Shown one piece after another: positions 43,905 to 52,975 of a stretch of DNA of 64,000 nucleotides (the first letter of the stretch is position 1; every line of letters starts with the position of its first letter). Position numbers and translations under genes: made by a program. The stretch is taken from positions 310,001 to 374,000 of the forward strand of contig NZ_JH376421.1 in NCBI RefSeq assembly GCF_000233455.1. Direction: 5' to 3'. This stretch comes from [Clostridium] citroniae WAL-17108 (GTDB lineage Bacteria > Bacillota > Clostridia > Lachnospirales > Lachnospiraceae). The notes under the pieces are model-generated. The model ran no database searches. It had not been told where the DNA came from and saw only the letters and a list, made by a program, of their open reading frames with translations.

Positions 43905-44875
43905 TCCATGAAAAGATATCTAAGGGCAACTATGTCATTGCCATAGGAGCCGCTGCGTTTGATGAGTATTACACCACAGATACCTGGCCCCAGGAAGGGG
44001 GCAAGACTATGGTGGAGTATAAGGAAGATATGATCGGAGGCATGATCCCCAATGCTGCCTGCGTATTTGCAGGATACGGCATAGAAACCTACCTTGTTGA
44101 CACCTTAAAAAGCAATAGCCGTAAAACAGAGATGATCGTTGAGGACCTGAAAGCCCACGGGCTGCACACGGAACTGATCCGTTACCGCGATGATATCCCG
44201 GATGCCAGAACCATCATTATACTCACCGGCAGGGAGCGGACCATACTGGTAGTTGAACCTCATAAACCAATGCTGGATATAAAAGACAGCGAGCTGGACT
44301 TGTTCAGAAATGCATCCTATCTCTATACCACCCCTGTAGAACTTAAGAATATAAGGAACTATATGGAATTCCTAGATGATATGAAAGCCCACCAAGTCAA
44401 ACTGGCTTTTGACATCGAGGAGTCGACCGTGGATACCTGTGATAGGTCGCTGATCTACAGGGCAGATGTACTCTTCTTCAACGAGTTTGGTTTCCGAAAG
44501 ATAAAAGGAAACCGCAGCGAAACCGAGACCTTATCAGAAATGTTTGAAAAGGGGGTGGAAATTGCCACCATTACTCTGGGCGAGAAAGGAAGCTTTACTG
44601 CCACCAAAGACGGATCTTTCAGGACCGCGGCTTTAAAGCAGGATGTGGTTGATACAACCGGGGCCGGAGACACATTTAACAGTTCATTTATCACCTATCT
44701 TCTCATGGGAAAAAGCATAAAGGAGGCCGCCCTGTTTGCCAATACGGCCGGAGGATACTCCGTCACACAGTACGGCCCCAAGGGCGGCGTCAATGAATTG
44801 AGCTTTATAGAGAACCTGGTAACAAAGTTGGATCAAAGCTATGGAAGGGAAACGCGATGGGACAGGAAATTCTAA
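43901..44875 (+). CDS. PfkB-family carbohydrate kinase
   Basis: The 324-residue kinase has an AIGAAAFDEYYT opening, a GGMIPNAACVFAGYG motif near residue 46 in place of the usual GGxxxN signature and TTGAGDTFNSSFITYL near 252 with the catalytic Asp. It starts within the glycohydrolase stop (ATGA) and overlaps the ATPase gene by 19 bases. It would phosphorylate the ribose-like sugar released by the glycohydrolase. The ribokinase-type substrate is unknown. Confidence 0.87.
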   Translation: MIHEKISKGNYVIAIGAAAFDEYYTTDTWPQEGGKTMVEYKEDMIGGMIPNAACVFAGYGIETYLVDTLKSNSRKTEMIVEDLKAHGLHTELIRYRDDIPDARTIIILTGRERTILVVEPHKPMLDIKDSELDLFRNASYLYTTPVELKNIRNYMEFLDDMKAHQVKLAFDIEESTVDTCDRSLIYRADVLFFNEFGFRKIKGNRSETETLSEMFEKGVEIATITLGEKGSFTATKDGSFRTAALKQDVVDTTGAGDTFNSSFITYLLMGKSIKEAALFANTAGGYSVTQYGPKGGVNELSFIENLVTKLDQSYGRETRWDRKF

Positions 44876-46347
44876 AAGCAAAGTGTATCAAGAAGAGTTT
44901 TTTCGGAAATGAAGTCCTAAAGGGAGTGGACTTTGAAGTACAAAGCGGCGAGATCCATGGGCTGGTCGGCGAAAACGGGGCCGGAAAATCCACACTGATG
45001 AAGATCATCACAGGGGTCTATACAAAAAACAGCGGCGAGATCTACCTGGACGGCAAGGAAGTCGACTTTTCCGACCCGGGCAAGGCGCGGGATGCCGGTG
45101 TCTCCATCATACACCAGGAGTTTAACCAGTTCTCCAATCTGTCGGTTGCCGAGAATATCTTCCTGGACAGGAAGGAATACCGAAGTTCCCTTGGGGTTGT
45201 AAACTGGAAAAAGATGCGTGAGGATGCAGGGAAGGTACTGGGGGATCTGGGCGCATCCTTTGATGTGGAGATTCCGGAACGCCTGCTGTCTGTGCGGGAA
45301 CAGCAGCTTGTGGAGATAGCCAAAGCCATTTCCTCCAACTGCCGTGTCCTTATTATGGACGAGCCCACAGCAGCCCTGCCGGAAAACGAGGTGGGAAAGC
45401 TGTTTGATGTCATCCGTGTCCTGAAGGAAAAGGGGGTGGCAGTCATATACATCTCTCACCGGATGAAGGAGATCGAACAGATCTGCGACCGCGTCACTGT
45501 TTTACGGGATGGAAAAAAGATCAGTACCCTGGACATGGAACAGGGGCGGATCGATGAGGTCATCTCCCAGATGATCGGCAAGAGCATCACCAACTATTAT
45601 ACCCACACGGAACGCACCATGGGAGAAACCATCCTGAAGGTTGAGAACCTGAGCGGGCACGGGGTTTCGGATGTCTCATTCCAGCTGCACAGCGGGGAGG
45701 TACTGGGACTTTACGGCCTTGCCGGTTCAGGGGCTACGGAAACAGCTGAAATGATCATGGGTCTGAAACGTCCCCAAAAGGGCAGCGTCACTATGAGGGA
45801 TAAAAAGCTGTCCATGAAAAATATCGGTGAATCCATGAATTCAGGGATCGGATACGTCCCCTCCGACAGGAGGCAGGAAGGGATCATTCTCAACATGCCC
45901 ATCAGCCAGAATACCATCCTGGCCAACTTAGATGCATATGACGGCAGGATCATGCTGAATCATCAAAAAATCAGTTCCCGTGTGGAGAAGGCCATTGAAA
46001 ACCTGAAGATCAAGTGTGTTTCTTCTTCCCAGGAGGTCATGCGGCTCTCGGGAGGGAACCAGCAAAAAGTTGTCCTGGCAAAATGGCTGGACAGAAATCC
46101 CCATGTCCTGATCCTCAATGAACCCACCAGGGGAGTTGACGTGGGAGCAAAAAGCGAAATATACAAGCTGATCGATGATCTTGCCAACAGCAATCTGGCT
46201 ATTCTATTCATATCTTCCGAACTTCCGGAAGTCATGGGCGTTAGCGATGCCATCACGGTAATGTGCAGGGGGCACATTACCGGAAGCTTCCGGAAATCGG
46301 AGATCGGCCAGGACACGCTGCTGAAAGCAGCGTCAGGGCGTATTTAG
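44857..46347 (+). CDS. Sugar/nucleoside ABC transporter ATP-binding protein
   Basis: The 496-residue protein has two ABC domains: Walker A GENGAGKST and Walker B MDEPTAAL in the first, a degenerate GLAGSGATE and signature RLSGGNQQK in the second. This is the monosaccharide/nucleoside importer class. It starts inside the kinase gene, so the imported compound and its phosphorylation are produced as a unit. It differs clearly from the ATPase of the 26854 cluster. Confidence 0.92.
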   Translation: MGQEILKAKCIKKSFFGNEVLKGVDFEVQSGEIHGLVGENGAGKSTLMKIITGVYTKNSGEIYLDGKEVDFSDPGKARDAGVSIIHQEFNQFSNLSVAENIFLDRKEYRSSLGVVNWKKMREDAGKVLGDLGASFDVEIPERLLSVREQQLVEIAKAISSNCRVLIMDEPTAALPENEVGKLFDVIRVLKEKGVAVIYISHRMKEIEQICDRVTVLRDGKKISTLDMEQGRIDEVISQMIGKSITNYYTHTERTMGETILKVENLSGHGVSDVSFQLHSGEVLGLYGLAGSGATETAEMIMGLKRPQKGSVTMRDKKLSMKNIGESMNSGIGYVPSDRRQEGIILNMPISQNTILANLDAYDGRIMLNHQKISSRVEKAIENLKIKCVSSSQEVMRLSGGNQQKVVLAKWLDRNPHVLILNEPTRGVDVGAKSEIYKLIDDLANSNLAILFISSELPEVMGVSDAITVMCRGHITGSFRKSEIGQDTLLKAASGRI

Positions 46348-46360
46348 GGGAGGAAACCAC

Positions 46361-47323
46361 ATGGATAAGGCAAAAATTATGAAGATCGTGAAAAGGCAGG
46401 AATTCATCGTTGCGGCTTTCTCGCTCCTGGTGTTTGTCTTCTTTTCCCTGTTTTCAGATAACTTCTACACTCCCACGAACCTGAGGCTGATCTTACAGCA
46501 ATATGCGGTAAACGGGATCTGTGTTCTGGGTATATCGATCGTAATTATTTTAAATGGGATCGATCTGTCAGCCGGGGCTATTCTGGCCATGGCAGGGGCT
46601 GTGTCCGGTACTATGGTAAAAGCAGGCATACCCATTCTTTTGTGCATACTGGCAGGGGTGGCACTGGGTATGCTGTTCAGTTTTATCAACGCATTGATCA
46701 TAACCAAATGCAGGGTTCCTGCCATTGTCACCACCATTGCCACCAATTACCTGTTTAGGGGGCTGATCGTGGTCATTACAGGGGGATATTGGGTCAATCA
46801 GTTTCCCAAATCATTCACCCGGATCGGAGCAGGCAGGCTGCTTGGCATATCAAACCTGTTCTGGATGGCCATGTTCCTGCTGATCATGATGACTGTATTT
46901 ATGAAATATTTCAACACAGGCAGGAAAATATACGCGGTGGGCACCAATCCCCAGGGAGCTGACCTTAGCGGCATCAGCTCGGACCGGATCCAGATGATCG
47001 GCTACACGATCTGCGGCGCCCTGATCGGCTTTGCCGGAGTCATGTACGCATCCTCCTACGGGGCTATCAATCCTTCCTCCACAGGTTCTACCCTTGGAAC
47101 CACGGTTCTGGCCGCCGCACTTGCGGGCGGTGTGAATTTCGGCGGCAAGGGCACACTGTTAGGCGGAGCCATAGGAATGCTGATGATCACCATCATCAAC
47201 AACGGGCTGATCCAGATCAAGGTATCTGAATATTGGGTGGATGCGATTACAGGCGCCATCATCCTGATCGCCCTGGTGCTCAATGTCCTGAATGCCAGAG
47301 AGAAAAGAAAGGGGGACAACTGA
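46361..47323 (+). CDS. ABC transporter permease 1 (RbsC-like)
   Basis: The 320-residue membrane protein has about nine hydrophobic segments, ILNGIDLSAGA near residue 63, GADLSGISSDR near 205 and a GGVNFGGKGTLLG loop near 248. It follows the ATPase by 13 bp. A second permease begins at its stop codon (TGATG), indicating a heterodimeric channel, as in nucleoside and some sugar importers, instead of the usual homodimer. Confidence 0.92.
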   Translation: MDKAKIMKIVKRQEFIVAAFSLLVFVFFSLFSDNFYTPTNLRLILQQYAVNGICVLGISIVIILNGIDLSAGAILAMAGAVSGTMVKAGIPILLCILAGVALGMLFSFINALIITKCRVPAIVTTIATNYLFRGLIVVITGGYWVNQFPKSFTRIGAGRLLGISNLFWMAMFLLIMMTVFMKYFNTGRKIYAVGTNPQGADLSGISSDRIQMIGYTICGALIGFAGVMYASSYGAINPSSTGSTLGTTVLAAALAGGVNFGGKGTLLGGAIGMLMITIINNGLIQIKVSEYWVDAITGAIILIALVLNVLNAREKRKGDN

Positions 47324-48288
47324 TGGCGGCGGTAAGATCAATTGTTACAGGAATCAAAAACTACTCTGAAAAGGACGGCAATAAAAATATCGTCCTGCTG
47401 GCTGTTTATCTAATGATCCAGACCGGAGTATTTGCAATGCTGACTCCATTCTTTATCACTGCGGCTAACTTTCAGAACCTGATGCGTCAGACTGCAGAAC
47501 TTGGAATGGTGACCATTCCTCTTGCGATCATCCTTATGACAGGAAATATCGATCTGTCCATCGGGTCCGTTATGGGGGTCTGCGCCATTTCCCTTGCCAG
47601 GCTTTTAAAAACCGGTATGAATATCTGGCTGGCAGTTCTGATCACCATACTGATCGGCGCCGCCATTGGCAGCCTTAACGGCTTTCTGGTAGCCAGGATG
47701 CATCTGGCCGGCATTGTGGCCACATTGGGCACACAGGTCATGCTCAGAGGCGTGTGCAATATACTGACCGGCGGCAGACCGGTGAGCGGCCTGCCGGAAC
47801 AGTTTCTTTCTTATGCAAATATCCGGATCTTTGGGATGCCTGTAAGCTTTATCTTTATGGCAATGATTTTTATGGCAGCTATCTTTATCATGCAGAAAAC
47901 CAGCTTTGGCATACGGGTCCATGCCATCGGATATAATCCCAGGACCAGCATCTATTCAGGCCTTGGGTCCGACAAGATCAAGTTCATCATGTTCACACTG
48001 TCCGGCGCTGTGGCGGCCATTGCAGCGGCATTCATGCTGATGCGGTTCGCAAGTGCGGAGTCAAAATTCGCCAGCGGCTATGACACCGACACACTCACCT
48101 CCCTTCTCATAGGCGGGATCAGTATTGCCGGCGGTTCCGGCAATATGATCGGTGCACTCTTAGGTTTTATAACCATTGCGACCCTCAGGAACGGGCTGAA
48201 CCACATGGGTATATCAGCAATCTTTCAGACCGTGATCCTTGGGATCCTTATCATCATTTCCGCTGTTAACTTTAAAAAGAAAAACTAA
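47323..48288 (+). CDS. ABC transporter permease 2 (RbsC-like)
   Basis: The 321-residue permease starts at the ATG overlapping the stop of permease 1; longer readings would lie inside that gene. It has MTGNIDLSIGSVMG near residue 65, a TSIYSGLGSDKIK segment near 208 and GGISIAGGSGNMIG near 264. The two permeases share the family fold but little local sequence, as expected for a heterodimer. Confidence 0.91.
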   Translation: MAAVRSIVTGIKNYSEKDGNKNIVLLAVYLMIQTGVFAMLTPFFITAANFQNLMRQTAELGMVTIPLAIILMTGNIDLSIGSVMGVCAISLARLLKTGMNIWLAVLITILIGAAIGSLNGFLVARMHLAGIVATLGTQVMLRGVCNILTGGRPVSGLPEQFLSYANIRIFGMPVSFIFMAMIFMAAIFIMQKTSFGIRVHAIGYNPRTSIYSGLGSDKIKFIMFTLSGAVAAIAAAFMLMRFASAESKFASGYDTDTLTSLLIGGISIAGGSGNMIGALLGFITIATLRNGLNHMGISAIFQTVILGILIIISAVNFKKKN

Positions 48289-48312
48289 TTCACATATCAA
48301 AGGAGGTACCAT

Positions 48313-49422
48313 ATGAAAAAAAGAAATTTAGCAGCCATAACAGCCATGGTATTAACAGGCGCATTGTTAGCAGGATGCAGCAGCGGGACAGCGGCTACTA
48401 ACGCTCCCCAGACCACACAGGCCGCCAAGGATGCGGCTGAGAACACCTCAGGCTCAAGCGGCTCCGGCACACAAGCGGCGCAGGATTCCGGCGGGTCTTT
48501 TGAAATCAACCGAAAATTATTCTTCTGTCCCAAAAGTGTTGGCTTTGATTACTGGACCTCAGCTGAAAAGGGAATCATGGAAGCAGCCAAAGCCCTGGGT
48601 TATGAAGCTGTTTTTAACGGCCCGGCAACCACAGACTCCGCCCAGCAGATCAGCATGATACAGGACATGCTGGCCCAGGGCATCGGCGGTCTGGCCATTG
48701 CCCCCAATGATGCGGAGGCGATCAGCGCAACCATTAAGGAAGCCCAGGACAAGGGGGTCAATACCATCACATTTGACACTGACGCCCCCAATTCCACCAG
48801 ATCTTACCTGGTGTGCCCGGACTCCGACTACTCTATGGGGCAGGAACTGGGGAAAATGATCGCGGAAGAAATGGGCCAGGAAGGAAAGCTGGCATTTATG
48901 GTCGCCTCCTTCAGTGCTGAAAACCAGGTATCCAAGGTGGAAGGAGCAACCGATTACCTCAAGGAAAACTGTCCGGATATTGAGATTGTTACAACCGTCA
49001 ATTCAGATGATGACAACGAGACCGCTTTTGCAAATGCCCAGACACTTTTGACCACCTATCCTGATCTAAAGGGCATCCTGGGATTTGCCGGCGCCGAAGC
49101 CCCCCAGGCTGCGGAAGCCATCACACAGGCGATCAGCAACGGGGAAGTCAAGGAAGGCCAGATCGCAGTCACAGGAATCGGATTCCCCAATCAGTGCCGT
49201 CCCTATATCAAGAGCGGCGTGTTAAAACAGGTTCTCAGCTGGAATCCCACGGAAACAGGAAAAGTGGCCTGCTATGTGCTTGCAGCCATGGCAGAAGGTA
49301 AACCCATTGACGCCTCCTTTACAGTAGACGGCACTGATATAAAAATCGAGGATGGGAATAAAGTATACCACGGATGCATCCTGCTGACTCCTGAGAATAT
49401 TGACGAATATGATTATTCATAG
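48313..49422 (+). CDS. Substrate-binding lipoprotein of the ABC importer
   Basis: The 369-residue lipoprotein has a signal peptide ending LLAGCSSG (Cys about residue 21), a Ser/Gly/Gln linker to about 60, and a type I binding domain (GFDYWTSAEKGIMEAAKALGY near 78). It closes the importer set. The RbsB-like fold suits a sugar, nucleoside or similar ligand. It follows permease 2 by 24 bp after AAAGGAGG. Confidence 0.92.
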   Translation: MKKRNLAAITAMVLTGALLAGCSSGTAATNAPQTTQAAKDAAENTSGSSGSGTQAAQDSGGSFEINRKLFFCPKSVGFDYWTSAEKGIMEAAKALGYEAVFNGPATTDSAQQISMIQDMLAQGIGGLAIAPNDAEAISATIKEAQDKGVNTITFDTDAPNSTRSYLVCPDSDYSMGQELGKMIAEEMGQEGKLAFMVASFSAENQVSKVEGATDYLKENCPDIEIVTTVNSDDDNETAFANAQTLLTTYPDLKGILGFAGAEAPQAAEAITQAISNGEVKEGQIAVTGIGFPNQCRPYIKSGVLKQVLSWNPTETGKVACYVLAAMAEGKPIDASFTVDGTDIKIEDGNKVYHGCILLTPENIDEYDYS

Positions 49423-49434
49423 AGGAGATGCCAT

Positions 49435-49932
49435 ATGAAAACAATTAAGGCCGAGAGGATCAATAAAGAAAATTTTGCACCCTATGGAAGATATTACAAT
49501 GTGTTTGAGGAACGAAAGACCGAAAGTGAAGATTTTACAGCCTATATGCTAAGAGAACTCCACACAGACGAGCCCATGAACTTTGGCATTACGATCTGTA
49601 AAGCCGGTGACTTTGACAGTATCAGTATGGAACGGCACTTTCTCACAGAGGAACCGCAGTTTACAGGCAACGGCGACATGGTCCTGACCGTTGCGGACAG
49701 CGACCCTGAGCACATGCCCCTGGCAGAAGATGTGAAGGCATTTATCCTGAAACCGGGAGACCTGGCAGTTCTGGCAAAAGGTATCTGGCATGATGCTAAC
49801 CATGGCATCAGCAAAGACACCATGTATTACTTTATGGCAACAAATAAGGCTCCTGATTCCAGAGAAACAGAATGGGTGCAAGTCAGCCCTGAACCGGTGC
49901 ACGTGCTCGTACAGAAAGGAGGTACCATATGA
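49435..49932 (+). CDS. Ureidoglycolate lyase-like cupin protein, copy 1
   Basis: The 165-residue protein has the AllA-like N-terminus NKENFAPYGRYYN, a SMERHFLTEE segment near residue 63, VLTVADSDP near 82 and KGIWHDANHG near 122, matching ureidoglycolate lyase-type folds. AllA converts ureidoglycolate to glyoxylate and urea. No other allantoin pathway gene is present, so it may act on a related ureide or glycosylated compound. It precedes a paralogue with a 4-bp overlap. Confidence 0.75.
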   Translation: MKTIKAERINKENFAPYGRYYNVFEERKTESEDFTAYMLRELHTDEPMNFGITICKAGDFDSISMERHFLTEEPQFTGNGDMVLTVADSDPEHMPLAEDVKAFILKPGDLAVLAKGIWHDANHGISKDTMYYFMATNKAPDSRETEWVQVSPEPVHVLVQKGGTI

Positions 49933-50402
49933 AGATAAAAGCAGTTCCGGTCAGCAGCACTGATTTTAAGCCCTTTGGAACATACTACAAAGTGATGGAT
50001 GGGACACCGAGAACAGGCACCGGGGGATGGAAAGCCTGGATGACCCGGGATGTGTGTATGGATGACGTGGCTCACTTTGGATTTACCATGGTAAAGGGCA
50101 TGCCCTTTACCGTGGACACAATGGAACGCCACACTAAAACGATGGAACTGATCGTCTGCGGGGATAAGCCCATCGTGCTGGCTGTTGCGGATTCAGACCC
50201 CTGCGGGCAGGCCAAGGCAGAGGATATCAGAGCCTTTATCATCTCTCCGGGAGAAATCGTTGTGATGAACAGGGGGATCTGGCATGATGCATGCCGCTGC
50301 GGGGAAGGCGGATCCTGTTACTACTATTTCCTTTCTCTTGAAACAGATGAGAAGGCAGTCTTTCAGCCGGTGGAAGGCGACTGTGTGGACATCACGCTTT
50401 AA
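49929..50402 (+). CDS. Ureidoglycolate lyase-like cupin protein, copy 2
   Basis: The 157-residue paralogue of the preceding protein shares FKPFGTYYK, TMERHTKTMEL, VLAVADSDP and NRGIWHDACR. Divergence outside these blocks is high, so the pair may form a heteromer or have split roles. It overlaps copy 1 as ATGA. The family's cupin barrel and the His/Glu of the ERH segment suggest catalysis, but the substrate is open. Confidence 0.75.
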   Translation: MKIKAVPVSSTDFKPFGTYYKVMDGTPRTGTGGWKAWMTRDVCMDDVAHFGFTMVKGMPFTVDTMERHTKTMELIVCGDKPIVLAVADSDPCGQAKAEDIRAFIISPGEIVVMNRGIWHDACRCGEGGSCYYYFLSLETDEKAVFQPVEGDCVDITL

Positions 50403-50434
50403 GCCGGATATACAGACACGAAAGGATCTTACAT

Positions 50435-51733
50435 ATGGATATATTTTCACAGGTAGAAGCCTGGATCGATGAAAACAGAGAGCAGGAAATTGAATTTCTG
50501 CAGCATTTGATCCAAATACCCAGCATCAATCCATGGTTTTCGGATTATAGGGAATATACTACAGAAAAAAATGTCCAGGAATTTCTCGCAGAAAGCCTGC
50601 AAAAACTGGGTTTCAGTGTCCGGCTTTGGGAGACAAGCGCTGATGGATTAAAAGACTTTGAGGGATATCCCGGTTATTATAAAGATCGCCCCATGCATGA
50701 CAGACCCATCCTGTATGCCTGCTATAAAGGGACAGGTAATGGCCGGTCCCTGCTTCTGACCGGGCATGCTGATGTGGTAAAGGTGGGGGAAGGCTGGACC
50801 CGGGATCCCTTTGGCGCATCCATTGAAGGCAATCAGATATATGGCCGGGGTGCAGTGGACATGAAAGGCGGAATTGCCGCCATGATCATGGCAGCAAGAG
50901 CCGTGATCGAAAACAGAATTGAACTGCGGGGAGATATCCAGGTAAATACCGTACCGGACGAGGAAGCCGGGGGAATGGGGAGTCTGGACTATGTCCACAG
51001 GGGAATCCATTCTGATGGTGCCATCATGACCGAACCCACCGATCTTCAGATCGGTCCCATGTGCCGCGGGATCCTGTGGGGCAGGATCATCATTCCGGGC
51101 AGGGCCGGTCACATTGAAATGGAACAGTCCCACTGGTCACAGGGCGGATCTGTGGATGCCGTAAAACTTCTGCAGCTCTACCTGAATCAAATTGACCATT
51201 TTAATGGCCGCTGGGCAACAAAAAAAGTTCATCCCCTTATGAATATTCCATGTCAGCTTCTGGTAGCCGGCGTACATGCAGGAGAATATCCCTCTGCTTA
51301 TGCGGGCAGCGCAGAGATCATCTTCGATGCCCAATACCTGCCCCAGGATCTGGATGACCATTACCGGGGGACGCGGATAAAAGCAGAGATCGAGGACTTT
51401 GTTGCCAGGGTTGCGGACACCGATGAGTGGCTCAGGGAACACAGGCCCCATGTGGAATGGCTTCTGGATGCTGACTGCGCGGAAACGCCTGCTGACGGAG
51501 AATTTGTTAAGACCATGATCCAAGGGGCGGAAAAAATCAAATCCCCGGTCACAGTCAAGGGGTTAGGTGCCCACTCAGACATGGGATGGTATGTGCATAA
51601 AGGGATCCCCACCATTAACTTTGGTCCGGGTTCCCCACTGATCGCACATCAGGCCGATGAATATCTTGATCTGGACCAGTACATCACCAGCATTAAGATG
51701 CTGGCCGCAATGATCATAAACTGGTGCCAATAA
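50435..51733 (+). CDS. M20-family metallohydrolase (ArgE/DapE-like)
   Basis: The 432-residue protein has the dinuclear-metal motifs in order: TGHADVV near residue 108, GRGAVDMKGG near 136, catalytic PDEEAGG near 172 and a C-terminal LIAHQADEY near 405. A dimerisation lid lies between. M20 members hydrolyse amide bonds (deacylases, peptidases, allantoate-type amidohydrolases). Next to two ureidoglycolate lyase-like proteins, an amidohydrolase role on an acylated or ureido compound is plausible. Confidence 0.87.
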   Translation: MDIFSQVEAWIDENREQEIEFLQHLIQIPSINPWFSDYREYTTEKNVQEFLAESLQKLGFSVRLWETSADGLKDFEGYPGYYKDRPMHDRPILYACYKGTGNGRSLLLTGHADVVKVGEGWTRDPFGASIEGNQIYGRGAVDMKGGIAAMIMAARAVIENRIELRGDIQVNTVPDEEAGGMGSLDYVHRGIHSDGAIMTEPTDLQIGPMCRGILWGRIIIPGRAGHIEMEQSHWSQGGSVDAVKLLQLYLNQIDHFNGRWATKKVHPLMNIPCQLLVAGVHAGEYPSAYAGSAEIIFDAQYLPQDLDDHYRGTRIKAEIEDFVARVADTDEWLREHRPHVEWLLDADCAETPADGEFVKTMIQGAEKIKSPVTVKGLGAHSDMGWYVHKGIPTINFGPGSPLIAHQADEYLDLDQYITSIKMLAAMIINWCQ

Positions 51734-51772
51734 ATCCCTGTCCTGAACGGCAGGGAAGAAAAGAGGTGAAAA

Positions 51773-52519
51773 ATGTCTAAACGTATACTCCTTGCCGGCG
51801 AGTCGTGGATGAGTTATACCACCCATGTAAAAGGGGCTGATTCTTTCTATACTTCCCTGTATGAAACCGGCGAAACATATCTTAAGGCAGCCCTTGAACG
51901 GGGAGGCTATGAGTTTACCTTCATGCCCAACCATGTGGCCCAGGAGGAATTCCCATTTACCATGGATGAGCTGGTGCAATACGACCTTGTCATCCTGTCG
52001 GACATAGGCGCCAACACCCTCCTCCTGCCTGCCCTTACCTTTACAAAGAGCAGGATCCTTCCCAACCGATGCATCCTTATAAGAGATTATGTGCTGGAAG
52101 GCGGGGCGCTCTTAATGATTGGGGGCTATCTCACATTTTCAGGCATTGATGCAAAAGGAAAATGGCAGGATACACCGGTCCAGGATGTACTCCCTGTGCG
52201 AATCCTGCCCACAGACGACAGGATGGAACACTGCGAGGGCATCCGCCCCACCCAGGTCTGCAGCCATCCTGCCCTAGCGGGAATAGGGAATGAATGGCCC
52301 CTGATACTGGGTTATAATAAGACCATTGCCAAGCCGGAGGCAATTGTCCCCGTAACAGTTGGCGATCATCCCCTTCTGGCCTTGGGCGAATACGGAAAAG
52401 GACGCTCCGCTGCTTTTACAACGGACTGCGCCCCCCACTGGGCGCCTCCTGAGTTCTGTCATTGGGAAGGGTATGAAACGATTTTCTGCAATCTGGCCAA
52501 ATGGCTTATAAACAAATAA
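51773..52519 (+). CDS. Class I glutamine amidotransferase-like protein
   Basis: The 248-residue protein has a flavodoxin-like GATase fold: ILLAGESWMSY at the start, DLVILSDIGANT near residue 70, GGALLMIGGYLTFSG near 110 and AAFTTDCAPHWAP near 210. No classical Cys nucleophile elbow is evident, so amidotransferase activity is doubtful. It resembles uncharacterised Salmonella STM3548-type proteins that occur in sugar clusters. It ends the operon before a strong terminator. Confidence 0.7.
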   Translation: MSKRILLAGESWMSYTTHVKGADSFYTSLYETGETYLKAALERGGYEFTFMPNHVAQEEFPFTMDELVQYDLVILSDIGANTLLLPALTFTKSRILPNRCILIRDYVLEGGALLMIGGYLTFSGIDAKGKWQDTPVQDVLPVRILPTDDRMEHCEGIRPTQVCSHPALAGIGNEWPLILGYNKTIAKPEAIVPVTVGDHPLLALGEYGKGRSAAFTTDCAPHWAPPEFCHWEGYETIFCNLAKWLINK

Positions 52520-52529
52520 AATGTAATAA

Positions 52530-52587
52530 AAAACGGAACCAAATCTGACTGCGGGCATAAATCCCCTGTCAGTTTCAGTTCCGTTTT
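52530..52587. terminator. Terminator of the glycohydrolase operon
   Basis: AAAACGGAAC (52530-52539) pairs with GTTCCGTTTT (52578-52587); an inner TGAC/GTCA stem extends it. It works in both directions. Confidence 0.88.
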
Positions 52588-52617
52588 CTGATTTCCCGTT
52601 ATCTGCTTTCCCGCATT

Positions 52618-52794
52618 CTATTTATGCTCTCCGTGAACATCCTGGTGTGTACCGCAGCCGCCTGAGGAACATCCGGAACAGCCAGAACAGCCGGAGCAGC
52701 CTTTTCCTGCCTTCTTATCCCGGATCATGCCCCTTACAACCGCTCCTATGATCACTGCCAATATGACTAAAATTATAAATGTTGGAAGATTCAT
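52618..52794 (-). CDS. FeoB-associated Cys-rich membrane protein
   Basis: The 58-residue protein starts MNLPTFIILVILAVIIGAVV, a single transmembrane helix, then a Lys-rich stretch and CSGCSGCSGCSSGGCG, a repeated Cys-Ser-Gly tail that can bind metal. This is the small membrane partner often found with FeoB ferrous-iron transporters. No feoA or feoB lies in the window, though DtxR-type boxes are shared with the divergent regulator gene. An ATG two codons earlier is also possible. Confidence 0.8.
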   Translation of the reverse strand: MNLPTFIILVILAVIIGAVVRGMIRDKKAGKGCSGCSGCSGCSSGGCGTHQDVHGEHK

Positions 52795-52867
52795 ATACAT
52801 TCCCCTTTCCTTCTATCTGTTATCCGTCCGGTTTATAAAATCCCATCAATGGTTATAGATCGCATCG

Positions 52868-52910
52868 GTTAGGTAATTCTAACTTCGTTTTCAGATTAGC
52901 ACTTTCTAAC
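52868..52910. promoter_or_regulatory. Two DtxR/MntR-type operator sites
   Basis: GTTAG-GTAATT-CTAAC (52868-52883) and ATTAG-CACTTT-CTAAC (52895-52910) are spaced 27 bp apart between the divergent FeoB-associated and DtxR genes. The inverted TTAG/CTAA arms fit iron- or manganese-dependent repressors. Confidence 0.68.
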
Positions 52911-52975
52911 TCTCTTGTCAATCTTTTTTTTATATGTTACACTTAAGGTTAAAGACAAACGGGGGTGTTATTACA

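Noticed and set aside
51773-52519. Active glutamine amidotransferase
   Set aside because: The fold is similar but no nucleophilic Cys elbow is visible, so I keep only a fold-level call.
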